From NCBI RefSeq assembly GCF_014861395.1, contig NZ_RRYV01000003.1, positions 1 to 64,000 on the forward strand: a stretch of DNA of 64,000 bases, written 5' to 3'. Numbering within the stretch: position 1 is the stretch's first letter; every line of letters starts with the position of its first letter. Origin of the DNA: Psychrobacter sp. FME13. GTDB taxonomy: Bacteria; Pseudomonadota; Gammaproteobacteria; Pseudomonadales; Moraxellaceae. Shown piece by piece: positions 18,778-28,200 of this stretch. The notes under the pieces were generated by a model. That model had not been told where the DNA came from. It worked only from the letters and a program-made list of their open reading frames with translations, and made no database searches. The position numbers and the translations under genes are program-made.

Positions 18778-21700
18778 ATGACTGTAAAGACGTCCGCTCA
18801 AGATTTTAATACCTCAAAACCTACTCCGTCAGCATATGCGCTATCAAAACAACAGACATCCGAGCCATTAACCGCTGATCATTTGATAATTGGTGATAGC
18901 GTTTATAATTTGGCCAATCATACGCCGATGATGGTGCAATATCTAACCATGAAAGCCAACTATCCACAAGCGTTACTGCTGTACCGCATGGGTGATTTTT
19001 ATGAGTTGTTTTTTGATGATGCCAAGCGCGCGGCACAAATATTAGACATCACCTTGACTCGCCGTGGTACGGATAAAGCGGGCAATACCATTGCCATGGC
19101 AGGTGTGCCTTTTCATGCGGCCGATAGCTACATGGCAAGGTTGATAGCTGCTGGGCAAACCGTCGTTGTGTGTGAGCAAATTGACGAATCAGCCACTGGC
19201 ACTGACAACACGAATAATCCTTCCAATGCTCCGACGATGGGCGATAAGCAGAGAAAAGATAAAAGCAAATCTGCTGCTGGCAGTATTATGCGCCGTGAAG
19301 TGGTTAAAACGCTGACCGCAGGGACAATTACTGATGATGCTTTAATTGCGCCCAATCATACGCCAACTGTGGTCGCCATTGATATCGAGATACCTAAATC
19401 GAACAGCAAACAACCTGTGCAAGCTGCCATTAGCCAAATGGATTTAGCCGCTGGAACACTAACGACGCAAACGCTTAGTGCCAGCTATAATAACAGCCCT
19501 GATGATGTTAAAAATTTGCAAACGCAAATGCTGACGGTGCTGGCACGCTTTGCGCCTAGTGAATGTATCGTTAGCGAAGCACTTAACGACCGTATCGGCG
19601 AAGATTGGACGCTGTGGCTACGTCAACATCTCGACTGTCCGATTATCGAAGTGGCGGCAAATGACTTCCACCGTGAGCATGCCAGCGCAACCCTTTGCCA
19701 ACAGTTTGACGTGCAGCGCCTTGATGGACTAGGAATCAATGACACACTTCTTGCCCAATCTAGCTGTGCAGCGCTCATACATTATGCGCGGCAAACTCAG
19801 CAGCGTCATGTGCCACAGCTCAATCAGCTGATCGTTGAGTACAGTGACGACTATTTAATTATTGATGCCAATAGTCAGCAAAACCTTGAGCTATTTACAC
19901 CCGTTAGCAGTAATGGTACGTCATTAATATCGGTGCTCAATCATTGTCAAACGCCGATGGGTCGACGCTTACTGGTGCAGCAAATGAAACGCCCACTGCG
20001 TCAGCATTCGCGCATTAATATGCGCTTAGATGCGATAGCTAGTTTACTAAAGAACTGTGATCTCTCTGTCAATACTGAATATTCTGCTCAACACCTAGAA
20101 AATAGCGTATCCGTTCAAAACATACGGGAAACCTTAAACGCCATCGGTGATATGGAACGTATCAGTAGCCGTATTGGGCTAATGAGTGCTAAGCCGCGTG
20201 ACCTGCGTAAACTTGCTGATGGTATTGCTAGTAGCGCCCAGCTTACGACGCTACTGACAAATGCAGGTATTCGCCATGAACAAGCAGGACTGTTACCGAT
20301 GCTAATGCAACAATTGCCTGCGCAGTTACCTGCCATACAGTCCGTCGCTGAGCTGATTGAGCGAGCTATTATCGCAGAACCACCTGCCCATATTCGTGAT
20401 GGCGGCATGCTAGCCGCTGGCTATGATGCTGAGTTTGATCGCCTGACTCATTTACATGACAATATCCAAGTGACATTGGATGAAATGGTCGAGCGCGCAC
20501 GTTTAGAGAGTCAATTACCCAGCCTAAAAGTAGGCTTTAATAAAGTGAGCGGCTTTTATTTTGAATTGCCTAAAATACAGGCAAAGAATGCACCAGCGCA
20601 TTTTATCCGGCGGCAAACGCTCAAAAGTAGCGAGCGATTTATCACTGACGAGCTAAAAACAGTCGAGACAGAATATCTAAGCGCCCAGTCATTAGCATTA
20701 ACCCGTGAAAAGCAGCTGTATCACGAACTCTTAACTGAACTCAGCAACCATTTAGCCGAACTGCAACAACTAAGCGCTGCTATCGCCCAAATAGATGTGC
20801 TCAGTAATTGGGCACAGCTTGCAACTATTTATAACTGGCAGCGCCCAGTCATGAGTAACGACTCAAAAGAAGATAGTGGCTTAAAAAACAGTCACTTAAA
20901 AAATGGCTTGAATAATAACAATCAAACCAATATCGATATCAAAGCAGGTCGTCATGTCGTCGTCGAAGCCGCGCTAAATCCTGTTCATGCTCACAACAAT
21001 ACTCCTGCCAAGCATAGCAGCCATTTTGTCGCCAATGATTGTGCATTAGGCAGTCATGCAAATCCTGAGCGCCTACTAATGATTACTGGCCCTAATATGG
21101 GTGGCAAATCGACCTATATGCGCCAAACCGCGCTGATAGTTCTACTCGCTCATTGCGGCAGCTTTGTGCCAGCAGCGCGTGCACATATTGGTGATATCGA
21201 CCGTATCTTTACCCGTATTGGCTCAGCTGATGATTTGGCGGGCGGTAAATCTACCTTTATGGTGGAAATGATTGAAACGGCTAATATTCTCAATCAAGCA
21301 ACCAATAAATCGCTGGTACTGATGGATGAAGTCGGACGCGGCACAGCGACCACTGACGGTTTGGCCATTGCTCATGCTTGCGTTAATCGATTGCTAGAGA
21401 TTGGCTGCCTGACATTATTTGCCACTCACTATTTTGAGCTGACAAAATTGGCGGAAAACTATAAAGAAAGCAGTGGAAGCAATGACAAACTTATCCGCAA
21501 CGTCCATGTCGCTGCCAGTGAAATCGACGGTCAACTGTTACTACTGCATCAAATCAAAGACGGTGCCGCAAGCTCTAGTTTTGGTCTGCATGTGGCAAAA
21601 ATGGCAGGGGTTCCTACCCAAGTACTGGATGATGCCAAGCACTACTTAGCCGATAACTTAAAATTAGACCCTATGAATACAGAAAGCGTAAGAACCGTTG

Positions 21701-21936
21701 ATGACAAAAATGAATTAGCTAAGTCAGTAAATGATAAATGCGATCATATGGATGGTCATGAAATAGAGAAAGCGGATGTAAGCCGTACCAATCAAACTCA
21801 AATAATGAATAACATTCCACAACAAAATCAGCTGTTTAGCTTACAGGATGAGCTAAGTGCGATTGATCCTGATACCTTAACGCCAAAGCAAGCCCATGAT
21901 TTACTCTATGATTTGAAGAAGATCATTAGTCATTAA
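18778..21936 (+). CDS. mutS: DNA mismatch repair protein MutS
   Basis: Recognises base mismatches and recruits MutL. 1052 aa, about 200 longer than E. coli MutS (853). The mismatch-recognition Phe-x-Glu is present ([12 protein letters not shown]74 and E76). The ATPase Walker A is [13 protein letters not shown] from residue 771, with [12 protein letters not shown] and FATHYFEL downstream. The extra length comes from hydrophilic insertions: an N-terminal leader, a Thr/Asn/Lys-rich loop around residues 140-165, an Asn-rich loop around 695-720 just before the ATPase core, and a charged segment near the C-terminus. All catalytic motifs are intact, so the gene should be functional. Confidence 0.97.
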   Translation: MTVKTSAQDFNTSKPTPSAYALSKQQTSEPLTADHLIIGDSVYNLANHTPMMVQYLTMKANYPQALLLYRMGDFYELFFDDAKRAAQILDITLTRRGTDKAGNTIAMAGVPFHAADSYMARLIAAGQTVVVCEQIDESATGTDNTNNPSNAPTMGDKQRKDKSKSAAGSIMRREVVKTLTAGTITDDALIAPNHTPTVVAIDIEIPKSNSKQPVQAAISQMDLAAGTLTTQTLSASYNNSPDDVKNLQTQMLTVLARFAPSECIVSEALNDRIGEDWTLWLRQHLDCPIIEVAANDFHREHASATLCQQFDVQRLDGLGINDTLLAQSSCAALIHYARQTQQRHVPQLNQLIVEYSDDYLIIDANSQQNLELFTPVSSNGTSLISVLNHCQTPMGRRLLVQQMKRPLRQHSRINMRLDAIASLLKNCDLSVNTEYSAQHLENSVSVQNIRETLNAIGDMERISSRIGLMSAKPRDLRKLADGIASSAQLTTLLTNAGIRHEQAGLLPMLMQQLPAQLPAIQSVAELIERAIIAEPPAHIRDGGMLAAGYDAEFDRLTHLHDNIQVTLDEMVERARLESQLPSLKVGFNKVSGFYFELPKIQAKNAPAHFIRRQTLKSSERFITDELKTVETEYLSAQSLALTREKQLYHELLTELSNHLAELQQLSAAIAQIDVLSNWAQLATIYNWQRPVMSNDSKEDSGLKNSHLKNGLNNNNQTNIDIKAGRHVVVEAALNPVHAHNNTPAKHSSHFVANDCALGSHANPERLLMITGPNMGGKSTYMRQTALIVLLAHCGSFVPAARAHIGDIDRIFTRIGSADDLAGGKSTFMVEMIETANILNQATNKSLVLMDEVGRGTATTDGLAIAHACVNRLLEIGCLTLFATHYFELTKLAENYKESSGSNDKLIRNVHVAASEIDGQLLLLHQIKDGAASSSFGLHVAKMAGVPTQVLDDAKHYLADNLKLDPMNTESVRTVDDKNELAKSVNDKCDHMDGHEIEKADVSRTNQTQIMNNIPQQNQLFSLQDELSAIDPDTLTPKQAHDLLYDLKKIISH

Positions 21937-22033
21937 AGGGAATTGTCAAATCGTAGTAAAGGCGCTAAAATACGCTTTATTTTCGACTATTCTATTTAGC
22001 CAAAAGCCAAATCAATAACAGGTAGACATTACT

Positions 22034-22357
22034 ATGACCTTTGTCGTTACAGATAACTGCATTCTTTGCAAATACACCGACTGTGTGGAAGTCTGTCCTG
22101 TGGACTGCTTTTATGAAGGACCGAACTTCCTTGCCATCGACCCTGATGAGTGCATCGACTGCGCACTATGTGAGCCTGAATGTCCTGCCAATGCCATCTT
22201 CTCAGAAGACGAGGTGCCGAAGGGGCAAGAGATGTTCACTCAGCTAAATGAAGAGCTGGCGCAAAAATGGCCAAACATCACAGAGATGAAAGAGCAGATG
22301 CCAGAAGCCGCCAAATGGGACGGCGTCGAGGGTAAAATTCAGTATTTAGAGAAGTAG
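22034..22357 (+). CDS. fdxA: 7Fe ferredoxin FdxA
   Basis: 107-aa electron carrier with one [3Fe-4S] and one [4Fe-4S] cluster. The cysteine pattern [17 protein letters not shown] followed by [12 protein letters not shown] matches the Azotobacter-type ferredoxin I family, with a C-terminal extension ending in QYLEK. It lies about 100 bp after mutS on the same strand, an arrangement often seen in gammaproteobacteria. The role in this organism is not shown by the sequence. Confidence 0.95.
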   Translation: MTFVVTDNCILCKYTDCVEVCPVDCFYEGPNFLAIDPDECIDCALCEPECPANAIFSEDEVPKGQEMFTQLNEELAQKWPNITEMKEQMPEAAKWDGVEGKIQYLEK

Positions 22358-22383
22358 GCAACAACTGATACTTTGGATACTAT

Positions 22384-22413
22384 GTAGGCTGGGCTTTTGG
22401 CTCAGCCTTTTTA
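22384..22413 (+). terminator. Terminator/REP hairpin after fdxA
   Basis: GTAG followed by AGGCTG...CAGCCT hairpin and a T5 run. It belongs to the same hairpin family as the REP sequences around the RAYT gene, and its T-run suggests it also ends the fdxA transcript. Confidence 0.7.
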
Positions 22414-22441
22414 TTTATAACCTAACTCCAATTCGTATCGC

Positions 22442-22516
22442 GTAGGCTGTGGCTTTAGCCTAGCATGGTAACTTTGCATGATTTGAGCTGGGCTAAAAAG
22501 GCCAGCCTACCTACGC
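22442..22516. repeat. Inverted pair of REP sequences upstream of RAYT
   Basis: Left unit GTAGGCTGTGGCTTTAGCC; right unit inverted, read on the minus strand as GTAGGCTGGCC. Both start with GTAG at the foot of the hairpin. The spacer includes GATTTGAGCTGGGCTAAAA, which recurs at 23338-23355. Confidence 0.85.
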
Positions 22517-22546
22517 CCATCACCTCGTCTATACACTGATTGCCTT

Positions 22547-23083
22547 ATGAGAAACTACATTCGTGACAAAACCCAAGGCGGTTGTTATTTTTTGACCTTT
22601 AATCTACTGGATAGAAAGTCGTCACTCTTATTGACTCATATTGATAAGTTTCGTGATGCCTACGTTAAAACCATTCAACACCACCAATTCAAATTAGACG
22701 CTATGGTCGTCCTTCCTGACCACGTCCATATCATGATTACTTTGCCACCAAATTCTGATAATTACGCTGTCATAGTGGCGAGTATCAAAAGCCAATTCTC
22801 TAGGCAAATCACTAAAACCGAAGCCATTACTCCTTCACGACAAGCAAAAAGAGAGCGTGGTATTTGGCAACGACGATTTTGGGAACATCGTATCCGTGAT
22901 GACGCTGACTATCGGCAACATATGGATTATATTCATCATAATCCTGTTAAGCATGGCTACGTCACCAATCCTCAAAATTGGCAGTACTCTACGTTGCATA
23001 AATTGATTAAAAAAGGCGTGTATCCCGCTGATTGGGGAGCGGATGAGAATGATAAAAATATCAACATTCGATATGATGTGTAA
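22547..23083 (+). CDS. REP-associated tyrosine transposase (RAYT), Y1/HUH family
   Basis: 178-aa single-strand DNA transposase of the IS200/IS605-related Y1 superfamily. The HUH motif is DHVHIMI (H59 and H61) and the predicted catalytic tyrosine is Y128 in DYIHHNPVKHGYV. RAYTs cleave at REP hairpins and are thought to disperse them. Here hairpins beginning with GTAG lie on both sides, the expected genomic pattern. The frame is complete and may be active. No strong Shine-Dalgarno is visible, consistent with low expression. Confidence 0.9.
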   Translation: MRNYIRDKTQGGCYFLTFNLLDRKSSLLLTHIDKFRDAYVKTIQHHQFKLDAMVVLPDHVHIMITLPPNSDNYAVIVASIKSQFSRQITKTEAITPSRQAKRERGIWQRRFWEHRIRDDADYRQHMDYIHHNPVKHGYVTNPQNWQYSTLHKLIKKGVYPADWGADENDKNINIRYDV

Positions 23084-23171
23084 GCTAATATATTGGCTTA
23101 CACATCATAGGCTTTGGGATTTATAGGCTGGGCTACCCTTGGTTTTTTATTGAATTTAATCGTTTAATCTG

Positions 23172-23206
23172 TGTAGGCTGTGGCTTCAGCCCAGCATGGT
23201 AACTTT
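23172..23206. repeat. REP sequence downstream of RAYT
   Basis: GTAGGCTGTGGCTTCAGCC hairpin followed by CAGCATGGTAACTTT, nearly identical to the left unit at 22442. Confidence 0.85.
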
Positions 23207-23246
23207 ACAAATATTTGATGCAAAAAATTTTGAATAATTTTAAACA

Positions 23247-23277
23247 CAAAAAAACCAAACGTAGCGTTTGGCTTTTT
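23247..23277. terminator. Terminator within the REP region
   Basis: CCAAACG-TAG-CGTTTGG stem flanked by an A-run and CTTTTT; can act in both directions. Confidence 0.75.
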
Positions 23278-23298
23278 AGATATTAAGCGAGAGTCTTT

Positions 23299-23368
23299 GT
23301 AGGTTGGGCATTTTGCCCAGCATATTAACCTTGCGTGATTTGAGCTGGGCTAAAAGCCCAGCCTACGC
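23299..23368. repeat. Inverted REP pair downstream of RAYT
   Basis: Left unit GTAGGTTGGGCATTTTGCCC; right unit inverted, read on the minus strand as GTAGGCTGGGCTTTTAGCCC. GTAG is again at the foot of each hairpin. Confidence 0.85.
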
Positions 23369-23379
23369 TTGCTTGCGGT

Positions 23380-23559
23380 AAAAACAATCACATCAATGGC
23401 ATTGAGAACTTTTGGAACCAGTCTAAACGAACTCTAAGAAAGTATAATGGGATCGATAAGAAGAACTTCCATTTGTTTTTAAAAGAGTGTGAGTTTAGAT
23501 TCAACTATGGTTCACCATCTAATCAGCTGAAAATCCTGAGAAAATGGTGTGATATTTAA
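23380..23559 (+). pseudogene. 3' remnant of an IS1595/ISXO2-type transposase
   Basis: An open frame with no start yields about 59 residues: NNHINGIENFWNQSKRTLR, then KYNGIDKKNFHLFLKECEFR, then [19 protein letters not shown] and stop. This matches the C-terminal end of ISXO2-like DDE transposases, and the E of HINGIENFW corresponds to the last catalytic acidic residue. Everything upstream is missing: the fragment begins 12 bp after the last REP hairpin. Its stop codon overlaps the stop codon of the convergent pilin gene. The assignment is by memory of the family and was not searched. Confidence 0.75.
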
Positions 23560-23960
23560 TTCTTATCTACTACAGCCGCTTCTAATTTACAAGAAGCAGT
23601 TGCATCGACGTCACAAACAACCTTCTGGCCTGTACCATCAGTCGGTGTTGCTGTTGCAGAGGTAACTGTAGCTACATTTGCATCAGTTAATTCTTCTAAG
23701 GCAGTGTCACCAGCTTTATATGAAATATCACCACAATGGGGTAGATCACTTACACCTGGAATATTAGCAATATTAGGGTTTTCAGCAATTTTCTCTGCCA
23801 AAACTAGGCTTGAGGCAGACTTCATTTCAGATAAGCAACTAGAATCGCGAGCTTTTTTAGTGTAGCTTTGATAACCAGGAATAGCGATCGCCGCTAGAAT
23901 ACCGATGATAGCAACCACGATCATTAGTTCGATTAGGGTAAAACCTTTTTGAGCGTTCAT
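23556..23960 (-). CDS. pilA: Type IV pilin (PilA-type, probable major subunit)
   Basis: 134-aa type IVa prepilin. The leader MNAQKG is cleaved before F7, with E11 at mature position 5 ([20 protein letters not shown]). A C-terminal cysteine pair (CDVDATASC) resembles the disulfide-bonded D-loop of pilins. AAAGGAGT precedes the ATG. Unlike the minor pilins upstream it has its own leader region with a sigma-54-type promoter, which argues for a highly expressed major subunit. A ComP-like or additional pilin is an alternative. The stop codon overlaps the convergent IS1595 remnant. Confidence 0.85.
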   Translation of the reverse strand: MNAQKGFTLIELMIVVAIIGILAAIAIPGYQSYTKKARDSSCLSEMKSASSLVLAEKIAENPNIANIPGVSDLPHCGDISYKAGDTALEELTDANVATVTSATATPTDGTGQKVVCDVDATASCKLEAAVVDKN

Positions 23961-24063
23961 AAGAACTCCTTTAGAGGGGATAAAGATAACGGATATTCGC
24001 TCGCGCTATCTTTTGTTATGTTAGGTATTGGATATAGTGTATTGGTCTTTCGTGCTCTATTAG

Positions 24064-24082
24064 ATGCATATAGCGTGCCAAT
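24064..24082 (-). promoter_or_regulatory. Sigma-54-type promoter of the pilin gene
   Basis: The minus strand reads TTGGCACGCTATATGCA, with the invariant GG and GC separated by exactly 10 bp and a good match to the TGGCAC-N5-TTGC consensus. It lies about 105 bp before the pilin ATG. Sigma-54 with PilR drives pilin genes in Pseudomonas and Moraxella. Confidence 0.75.
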
Positions 24083-24175
24083 ATCATTAGTCACAGTAGG
24101 TATATGTGCTAAGTGCCCAATACTTATCGCTATTTATCGATATTTTCGTGCAGATACTTACCATACTGTTATCTA

Positions 24176-24267
24176 CTGACACTAATTGTTACGCTAAGCA
24201 TACCTAAAAGTGTCAGTTTATGTCAATGGTGACTACTCTGGCTCACGATAACTGACAATAATTGTCA
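24176..24267. promoter_or_regulatory. Cluster of TGTCA/TGACA motifs upstream of the pilin promoter
   Basis: Five TGTCA or TGACA motifs fall within about 90 bp, including a near-perfect palindrome AACTGACAAT-A-ATTGTCAGTT at 24249-24269. They lie about 100-190 bp upstream of the sigma-54-type site. PilR of P. aeruginosa binds repeated TGTC-containing boxes, so these are candidate PilR sites. The palindrome could instead act as a terminator for the upstream minor pilin operon. Confidence 0.45.
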
Positions 24268-24283
24268 GTTGCCAGACTAATTT

Positions 24284-24760
24284 TTAGTCATTCCACTCAT
24301 CACCAAACCCACATACCTGATCCGTATCCGTATCCGTATCACTGCCTCGGCATTTTTCCCCCTCAAAATTGAGAGTAAGCACACCATCATCTTCCATTTG
24401 AGTACCTGATATAGGATTAGCAGTGAGGATCCAGTCCCTGTCATCAAACGGCGTCCTGTCAACGGCAGTAATCTCAACAGTATAAAGCGCTGTCCCATTA
24501 TTAGGAAAGGTAGTACCTGCACCACTCACCGTATTGCTAAATATCTCACTGAGCGGGATACGATCATAGCGTCTATATGTGATTTTATTGGCTTCTATTC
24601 TTGATGCTATCTGCTGCATTTCCGTCATCATATCGACGCGCTTGGTCTTTATGACATAAGACTGATAACTAGGATAAGCAATCGCTGCGAGTACACCGAT
24701 GATGGCGACGACGATCATCAGCTCTATCAGAGTAAAGCCTTGTCGGCTGCGTTTTACCAT
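24284..24760 (-). CDS. pilE: Minor type IV pilin, PilE-like (last gene of the minor pilin operon)
   Basis: 158 aa. Cleavage is expected after G8 (MVKRSRQG) before [20 protein letters not shown], with Glu at mature position 5. The C-terminal domain has one late cysteine pair (EKCRG...DQVCGFG) enclosing a DTDTDTD run encoded by a 6-bp repeat (CGTATC units), so copy-number changes would stay in frame. The start overlaps the preceding gene by 7 bp, with GGAG 5 nt upstream. It is expected to sit with PilVWX and FimT in the priming complex at the pilus tip. Confidence 0.85.
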   Translation of the reverse strand: MVKRSRQGFTLIELMIVVAIIGVLAAIAYPSYQSYVIKTKRVDMMTEMQQIASRIEANKITYRRYDRIPLSEIFSNTVSGAGTTFPNNGTALYTVEITAVDRTPFDDRDWILTANPISGTQMEDDGVLTLNFEGEKCRGSDTDTDTDQVCGFGDEWND

Positions 24761-25272
24761 GGTTCACTCCCCTCTCCGCAGTTCTGCTCTGATCCAGCCG
24801 CCACCATGATGTCACTGGCTTTGGATGCACACTGTACCCCTTGACTGGTATAGGCCAGCATAGGATTGTCTGCGACCAGACTACCCGTGCGCGGCGTCGC
24901 TACCATGACCCAACTATTTGCAGGAGATGCGGTAGATAGCGACACTGCGGTAGGTGTGCTACCTGAGCTCACATGCATGATTCTTATCGCATACTGATGA
25001 TTGGCGGCAGTACTACCACTAGGTGTATAGACTGTATCAGCAGTAGCCGACCAGCCTCTATTGGGTACAAAGCCGCCGTAAGTCAGAGTCTTGGCTCGCC
25101 ACCGCTCCAGCTCTACGCCTAGTGCTAGCATACGCGACTCGGCTTCGCTTTGAGCGTTTTTTCGTACATACTGCCGATAAGACGGTACCGCAATAGCAGC
25201 CAGGATACCTATTATCACGACTACTACCATTAGCTCAATAATAGTAAACCCAGACTCTGAAGGTCGATTCAC
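24754..25272 (-). CDS. pilE: Minor type IV pilin, PilE-like
   Basis: 172 aa. The prepilin leader MNRPSESG is followed by [20 protein letters not shown] and the PilE-type segment [24 protein letters not shown] start lies directly after the pilY1 stop codon with GAGAGGT upstream, implying translational coupling. Two adjacent PilE-type pilins (this and the next gene) suggest an old duplication with divergence of the globular domain. Confidence 0.85.
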   Translation of the reverse strand: MNRPSESGFTIIELMVVVVIIGILAAIAVPSYRQYVRKNAQSEAESRMLALGVELERWRAKTLTYGGFVPNRGWSATADTVYTPSGSTAANHQYAIRIMHVSSGSTPTAVSLSTASPANSWVMVATPRTGSLVADNPMLAYTSQGVQCASKASDIMVAAGSEQNCGEGSEPW

Positions 25273-28200
25273 TTACCTCTCCTTCCATTGCATTGGATCT
25301 ATACGTGAGTCGGTAACCACTTGACAACTGGTACCTTGACAGTTTAGCCCTTCTGTCAATGGGTTGACTTCAAGATTGACTTTACCATCGCTACAATCAC
25401 CACCCTCACAGTAGTTTTCTAGCACCACCACACTATTTTGTGTATCTCCATCGAAGTTACCATCTGCGATGATATTGTCTACGATACCGATACCAGCATT
25501 AGAGACATAACGAGTCTTGCGCACTGCCCAGTCTCCCGTCAGCGCACCATCTGAGTCCACATCCTTGCTCAAGCAAACACCATAAGGCAAGCATAACTGC
25601 TCTCGCTGAGTACGGCCAGTCACGCCAGCAGAACAAACACCTGACGTATCGCCTACATTGGGGTTATAGACCGTCGTAAATAACAGCCCTGCAATAGCAT
25701 CAGGCTGATTGAACATCTTAAGACCTCTATTGTTAGTCGTTACTGCCTGAGTACCAGAAGTCGTTTTTTCTGACCACATCGTCAGTGGTAGATACCAGCC
25801 TAATTTCGTATAGCTGTCCATTTGTGTCTTAATAGTCTGGGTATTGGTAAACTCGCCAGAGTTATTGCTGGTCAGTGGTACTAAATCGGCAGGGGTAATC
25901 GCTGATGGCTGGGCGAGAGTGGTCGTAACCCCATCGCACTCATCATCTGGTGTGTCTTGTACATCGTAGCAAAACAGATCTGGGCGCGCGATATCACGAT
26001 CGACAAAGGTATAGATGCGATCTGCTACGTTTCGCTGAGCGCGTACAGGAGAGCTTCTATCGCCTGTACCTACCGTCACAAGACCAACGATGTCGGTACC
26101 TTCACCCAATCGAGTAAACGTCACTAACGGTTTTTCATAAATTCTTGGTAGGGCATCAGTGCCGCTCGATGCAGCATTGCTGCCACTAGCAGACAAATCA
26201 AGTAACTTTGTCACTCGCTCTACTGCAAAGTCATCTGCATCTTCAGCGCTATTAATATCGACACGCCATACCCTTCCTCCTAAATCTGCAAAAACCAGCT
26301 GATCAGTCAAGCCATCATAGTTACGATCTAATACTCGGATTTCGGTCACGACACTGTGGTTCATATCTGTCACTTTGGTGAAGTTGGCATTGCCAGCGCC
26401 GTTGTTAGAGCTGCTTGTCCACCATAGCAAGTCGCCGTTGCCAGACGTCGTATCAAAGCTACTTTCGTTACTGGCATCAGGATTCGTCTCTGATGTGCTA
26501 TCGACTTTTTCTTCACCAACTTGCACCATATAGATGCCATTGCCTTGAGCGGCAGTCTTACCATTACATCCTGCGACTGTGTTCGTTGTAATACCTGAGC
26601 CTAGTTGGAACTTTGGATCTTCATAGCAACGATCATAGCCGCCTGCCAAAAAGTTCACCATAACGCGTTTACCATCTCTCATCACGTAGCCGACACTGGG
26701 CTGTGCAAAGCTCAACCCCATTCTTGCATAAGCTTTTTGCTGGCTCGTATTGGTGGTGGCATTAGCGACGGCGTCATTTTTTATGCCCTTAGCATTGGCA
26801 CTTCCATCCATTGCATAAGTAGAGCCGACTGAATATATCAACTCAGGGTCGCTAAGATCAGACAGGTTCAAACCATAGTACATAGAACCGCCCATACGCA
26901 AGCCGCCAAAGGCAAGCGTCTGCAATGCAGTAACTTTTGTATCTGAATACTTATAATTGTTGAATACCGACCATGGGCCATCCACACCAAATATCGGATT
27001 TTGCGCCACCGTATCAGGGTCAACAAAGCTTGCGCCTTGTTGCTCTAGCACGTGCTTCGGTATAAAAGTGAATACTTCTTCACCCGCTTTATCTGAACCA
27101 GAGCTTGTATCTCTCACGACATGTAAGGCACCGTCAAGAGAGCCATACAGTACATAGTCTTCACGTTTAGTATTGTCTATAGAGCCATCTGCTTTTAACG
27201 CTGCTTTTTTGGAAATAAGTTGGGGTAACGAATGCAGCACCCCTCCCAACTGTTTTTTATTCCGATCAAATGGCACGCCAATCGCTGTATTATCATTGAT
27301 CGTCAATGAGTTGGCTACGGGGAAGCCTAAGAAGTTCAGCAATTGCTGCTTTTGCGTATCAGTATAGCCAGCTAGTGCATCAAAACCTACGGGCTTTGCA
27401 GCCGCGGTTGTCGCATCTGTACGGATATTTTTGAGAGTACCACCTTGATTGACAAAGAGTTTGCGGCTGTTATTGTTTTCAAAGATATGCTGATAAGTAC
27501 CACCTACCTGAGGCCTAGCCAAATCGGGGCTCCTAGCATCTAGGCGACTGGTATCTATAATAGTGTTGTACAAGTCTGAGGTATTTAAGGCAAACTCACC
27601 ATCTTTACCTGTAAAGATTGGCTTATTGCTCTTATCGACCAACGTACCGTTTTTTACATTGTACTTTTTAAGGTTGCCGCGCCACAGCTTGTTTGGAGAT
27701 AACGGGTCTGGGTCCAGGATTGGTAGATAAGCAAACTTGCGTGAGGTGGATACATTAAGATCATCTAGCGGCACGGCCATACTACCCGTAGAGATCGGTG
27801 GTATCTCAGTTGTCAACTTACCTGTCAAGGACTTAACACTATTGACGATATCCTCTGCGCTCTCTGCATAATAAAAACCACCTTGACCGTTGATCCCTAG
27901 ATTACATAAGTTTCTAGCATCGGGACTCGATCCTGCATTACAGTCCACGTTGGTCGTCGCATTCTGAATGCTATTATAAACCGACCCAAAGCCTACAGTC
28001 GCTGTTTTGATTGCAATACCACTTGGATTATCCGTATTCAATAGCTTATCGGCAAAAACGGACATGCACGACCAGCCAGAGTTATCACCTCTATAATCAT
28101 TACTGCAAGTAACGGATAACGAACCTGTAGTTGACCCTCTAGGTGTCAGCGCATTATCCATCACCGTTGTGGCAATGGTTGCACTCGATTGGTTAGGTAC

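Noticed and set aside
23949-24179. 76-codon plus-strand frame antisense to the pilin leader region
   Set aside because: It covers the pilin promoter and Shine-Dalgarno on the other strand and has no start signal of its own.
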